Assembly (NCBI GenBank): GCA_030146725.1
Contig: JASLBJ010000205.1
Coordinates: 1 to 6,911 of the forward strand
Length of the DNA stretch: 6,911 nucleotides
Reading direction: 5' to 3'
From: Sphingomicrobium sp.
GTDB lineage: Bacteria; Pseudomonadota; Alphaproteobacteria; Sphingomonadales; Sphingomonadaceae
The position numbers were made by a program, and so were the translations under genes. The notes under the pieces were generated by a model. It saw only the letters and a list, made by a program, of their open reading frames with translations. It was not told where the DNA came from and did no database searches. Position 1 is the stretch's first letter, and every line of letters starts with the position of its first letter. Shown piece by piece: positions 5,931-6,911 of the stretch.

Positions 5931-6911
5931 TTACATGTTCGGATAATTGGGTCCTCCCCCGCCTTCGGGCGTGACCCAGTTGATGTTCTGGGTCGGGTCC
6001 TTGATGTCGCACGTCTTGCAGTGAACGCAGTTCTGGGCGTTGATCTGAAGCCGCCGCTCACCGCCGTCACCCTCGACATATTCGTACACGCCCGCCGGGC
6101 AGTAATGCTGCTCCGGCCCGCCATAGATCGGCAGGTTGATCGCGGTTGGTATATCGGCGTCCTTGAGCGTCAGGTGAACCGGCTGGTCCTCCTCGTGATT
6201 GGTGTTCGACAGGAACACCGAGGACAGACGATCGAACGTCAGCACCCCGTCGGGCTTGGGATAGACGATCGGATGGGCATGGTCGCGCCGCCTGAGCCGC
6301 GTGTGATCGGGATGGTGCTTCATCGTCCACGGAACGCCGATCCCGAGATTGTTGAGCCACATGTCGGCGCCCGCATAGAGCGTCCCCACGAGCCCGCCGA
6401 ACCGCGCCACCGCCGGTTGCGCGTTGCGGACCATCTTCAACTCCTTGACGATCCAGCTCGAATGGAGCGCGGTCTCATACGCCTCCAGCACGTCGCCGGA
6501 GCGCTCGGCCGCAATCGCCTCCGCCACCGCCTCCGCCGCGAGCATCCCCGACTTCATGGCCGTATGCGTGCCCTTGATCCGCGGCACGTTGACGAACCCC
6601 GCCGAGCAGCCGATCAGCGCTCCGCCCGGGAACACCAGCTTCGGGATTGCCTGGTACCCGCCCTCGTTGATCACCCGCGCGCCATAGGACACGCGCTTGC
6701 CTCCCTCGATCTCGGCGCGGATCGCCGGATGAGTCTTCCACCGCTGCATTTCCTCGAACGGCGAGATGTTCGGATTGGCATAGTCGAGCGCGACCACAAA
6801 CCCGATTGCGACCTGGTTGTTATCCTGGTGATAGATGAACCCGCCGCCCCACGCGTCCTCGAGCGGCCAGCCCTGCGTATGGATCACTCGCCCGGGCTTA
6901 TGCCGGTCCGC
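5931..6911 (-). CDS. Electron transfer flavoprotein-ubiquinone oxidoreductase (C-terminal part)
   Basis: The frame is open at the right edge of the window and ends at TAA (5933-5931), giving the last 326 residues of a family usually near 550. The enzyme is a monotopic inner-membrane flavoprotein that passes electrons from reduced ETF (acyl-CoA and amino-acid dehydrogenases) through FAD and a 4Fe-4S cluster to ubiquinone. Visible marks: [18 protein letters not shown] near the fragment start; [20 protein letters not shown], where the FAD-binding domain closes and the quinone site begins; and a C-terminal ferredoxin-like domain with cluster ligands C271 (YCPAGVYEY) and C295, C298, C301 (CVHCKTC), then the family tail [10 protein letters not shown]. 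The spacing C-x23-C-x2-C-x2-C matches the family closely. All ligands are present, so the visible part appears intact. It is the first gene of the leftward series in view; its start and promoter lie outside. Confidence 0.95.
   Translation of the reverse strand, partial: ADRHKPGRVIHTQGWPLEDAWGGGFIYHQDNNQVAIGFVVALDYANPNISPFEEMQRWKTHPAIRAEIEGGKRVSYGARVINEGGYQAIPKLVFPGGALIGCSAGFVNVPRIKGTHTAMKSGMLAAEAVAEAIAAERSGDVLEAYETALHSSWIVKELKMVRNAQPAVARFGGLVGTLYAGADMWLNNLGIGVPWTMKHHPDHTRLRRRDHAHPIVYPKPDGVLTFDRLSSVFLSNTNHEEDQPVHLTLKDADIPTAINLPIYGGPEQHYCPAGVYEYVEGDGGERRLQINAQNCVHCKTCDIKDPTQNINWVTPEGGGGPNYPNM
5953..5957 (-). promoter_or_regulatory. Candidate Shine-Dalgarno for an upstream start of the TPR gene
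   Basis: On the minus strand GGGGGAGGAC (5960-5951) contains GGAGG five bases before an in-frame ATT (5947-5945) and eight before ATC (5944-5942), both in the TPR frame. It is far (over 40 bases) from the ATG at 5908. The same bases encode the glycine-rich C-terminal tail of ETF-QO, which I recall as conserved, so the match may be a by-product of coding. Confidence 0.35.

Noticed and set aside
4436..5974. 512-codon plus-strand open frame opposite the TPR gene
   Set aside because: Arg/Gln-rich composition without motifs; the minus-strand frame shows real TPR repeats, so this is a mirror frame.
5948..6124. Starts of the TPR gene far inside ETF-QO
   Set aside because: The added residues are Arg/Ser/Thr-rich mirror translation of the conserved ETF-QO Fe-S domain and would put the signal peptide in the interior.

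Overview
The window is a GC-rich, densely coded stretch from an alphaproteobacterium, most likely of the Sphingomonadales. That placement is inference. It rests on the base composition, on a partial palindromic intergenic repeat of a kind I recall from alphaproteobacteria, and on a gene order (ETF-ubiquinone oxidoreductase, TPR protein, ispE) that I associate with sphingomonads. I could run no database search. The genes look like ordinary core chromosome; I see no insertion sequence, phage gene, CRISPR array, tRNA or rRNA.

Left part, plus strand (1-839). The window opens inside the 3' third of a deoxyhypusine-synthase-family gene, whose bacterial members are thought to act on polyamine-type substrates. 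An 80-base gap follows, holding a rho-independent terminator hairpin. The right arm of that hairpin also carries the Shine-Dalgarno sequence of the next gene, a small four-helix MAPEG-family membrane protein.

Right part, minus strand (6911 down to 836). Five genes are read leftward in a tight, probably co-transcribed series: the C-terminal part of electron transfer flavoprotein-ubiquinone oxidoreductase (5' end outside the window), a probably exported TPR protein, ispE (isoprenoid precursor synthesis), the bifunctional NAD(P)H-hydrate repair enzyme, and a 4Fe-4S RNA uracil-C5 methyltransferase of the RlmD/TrmA type. Gaps are 22, 10 and 60 bases and finally a 4-base ATGA overlap. The 60-base gap holds the palindromic repeat. 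The series meets the plus-strand MAPEG gene tail to tail, with both stop codons read from a single CTAG.

Functional links are modest: ETF-QO feeds electrons into ubiquinone, whose side chain derives from the IspE pathway; the hydrate repair enzyme protects the nicotinamide cofactor pool; ETF-QO and the methyltransferase both carry 4Fe-4S clusters. No stretch over 300 bases lacks a gene. I found no clearly new multi-gene system. The points most worth a second look are the start of the TPR gene, the terminator/SD overlap, the shared CTAG stops and the altered active-site position in the deoxyhypusine-synthase homolog.
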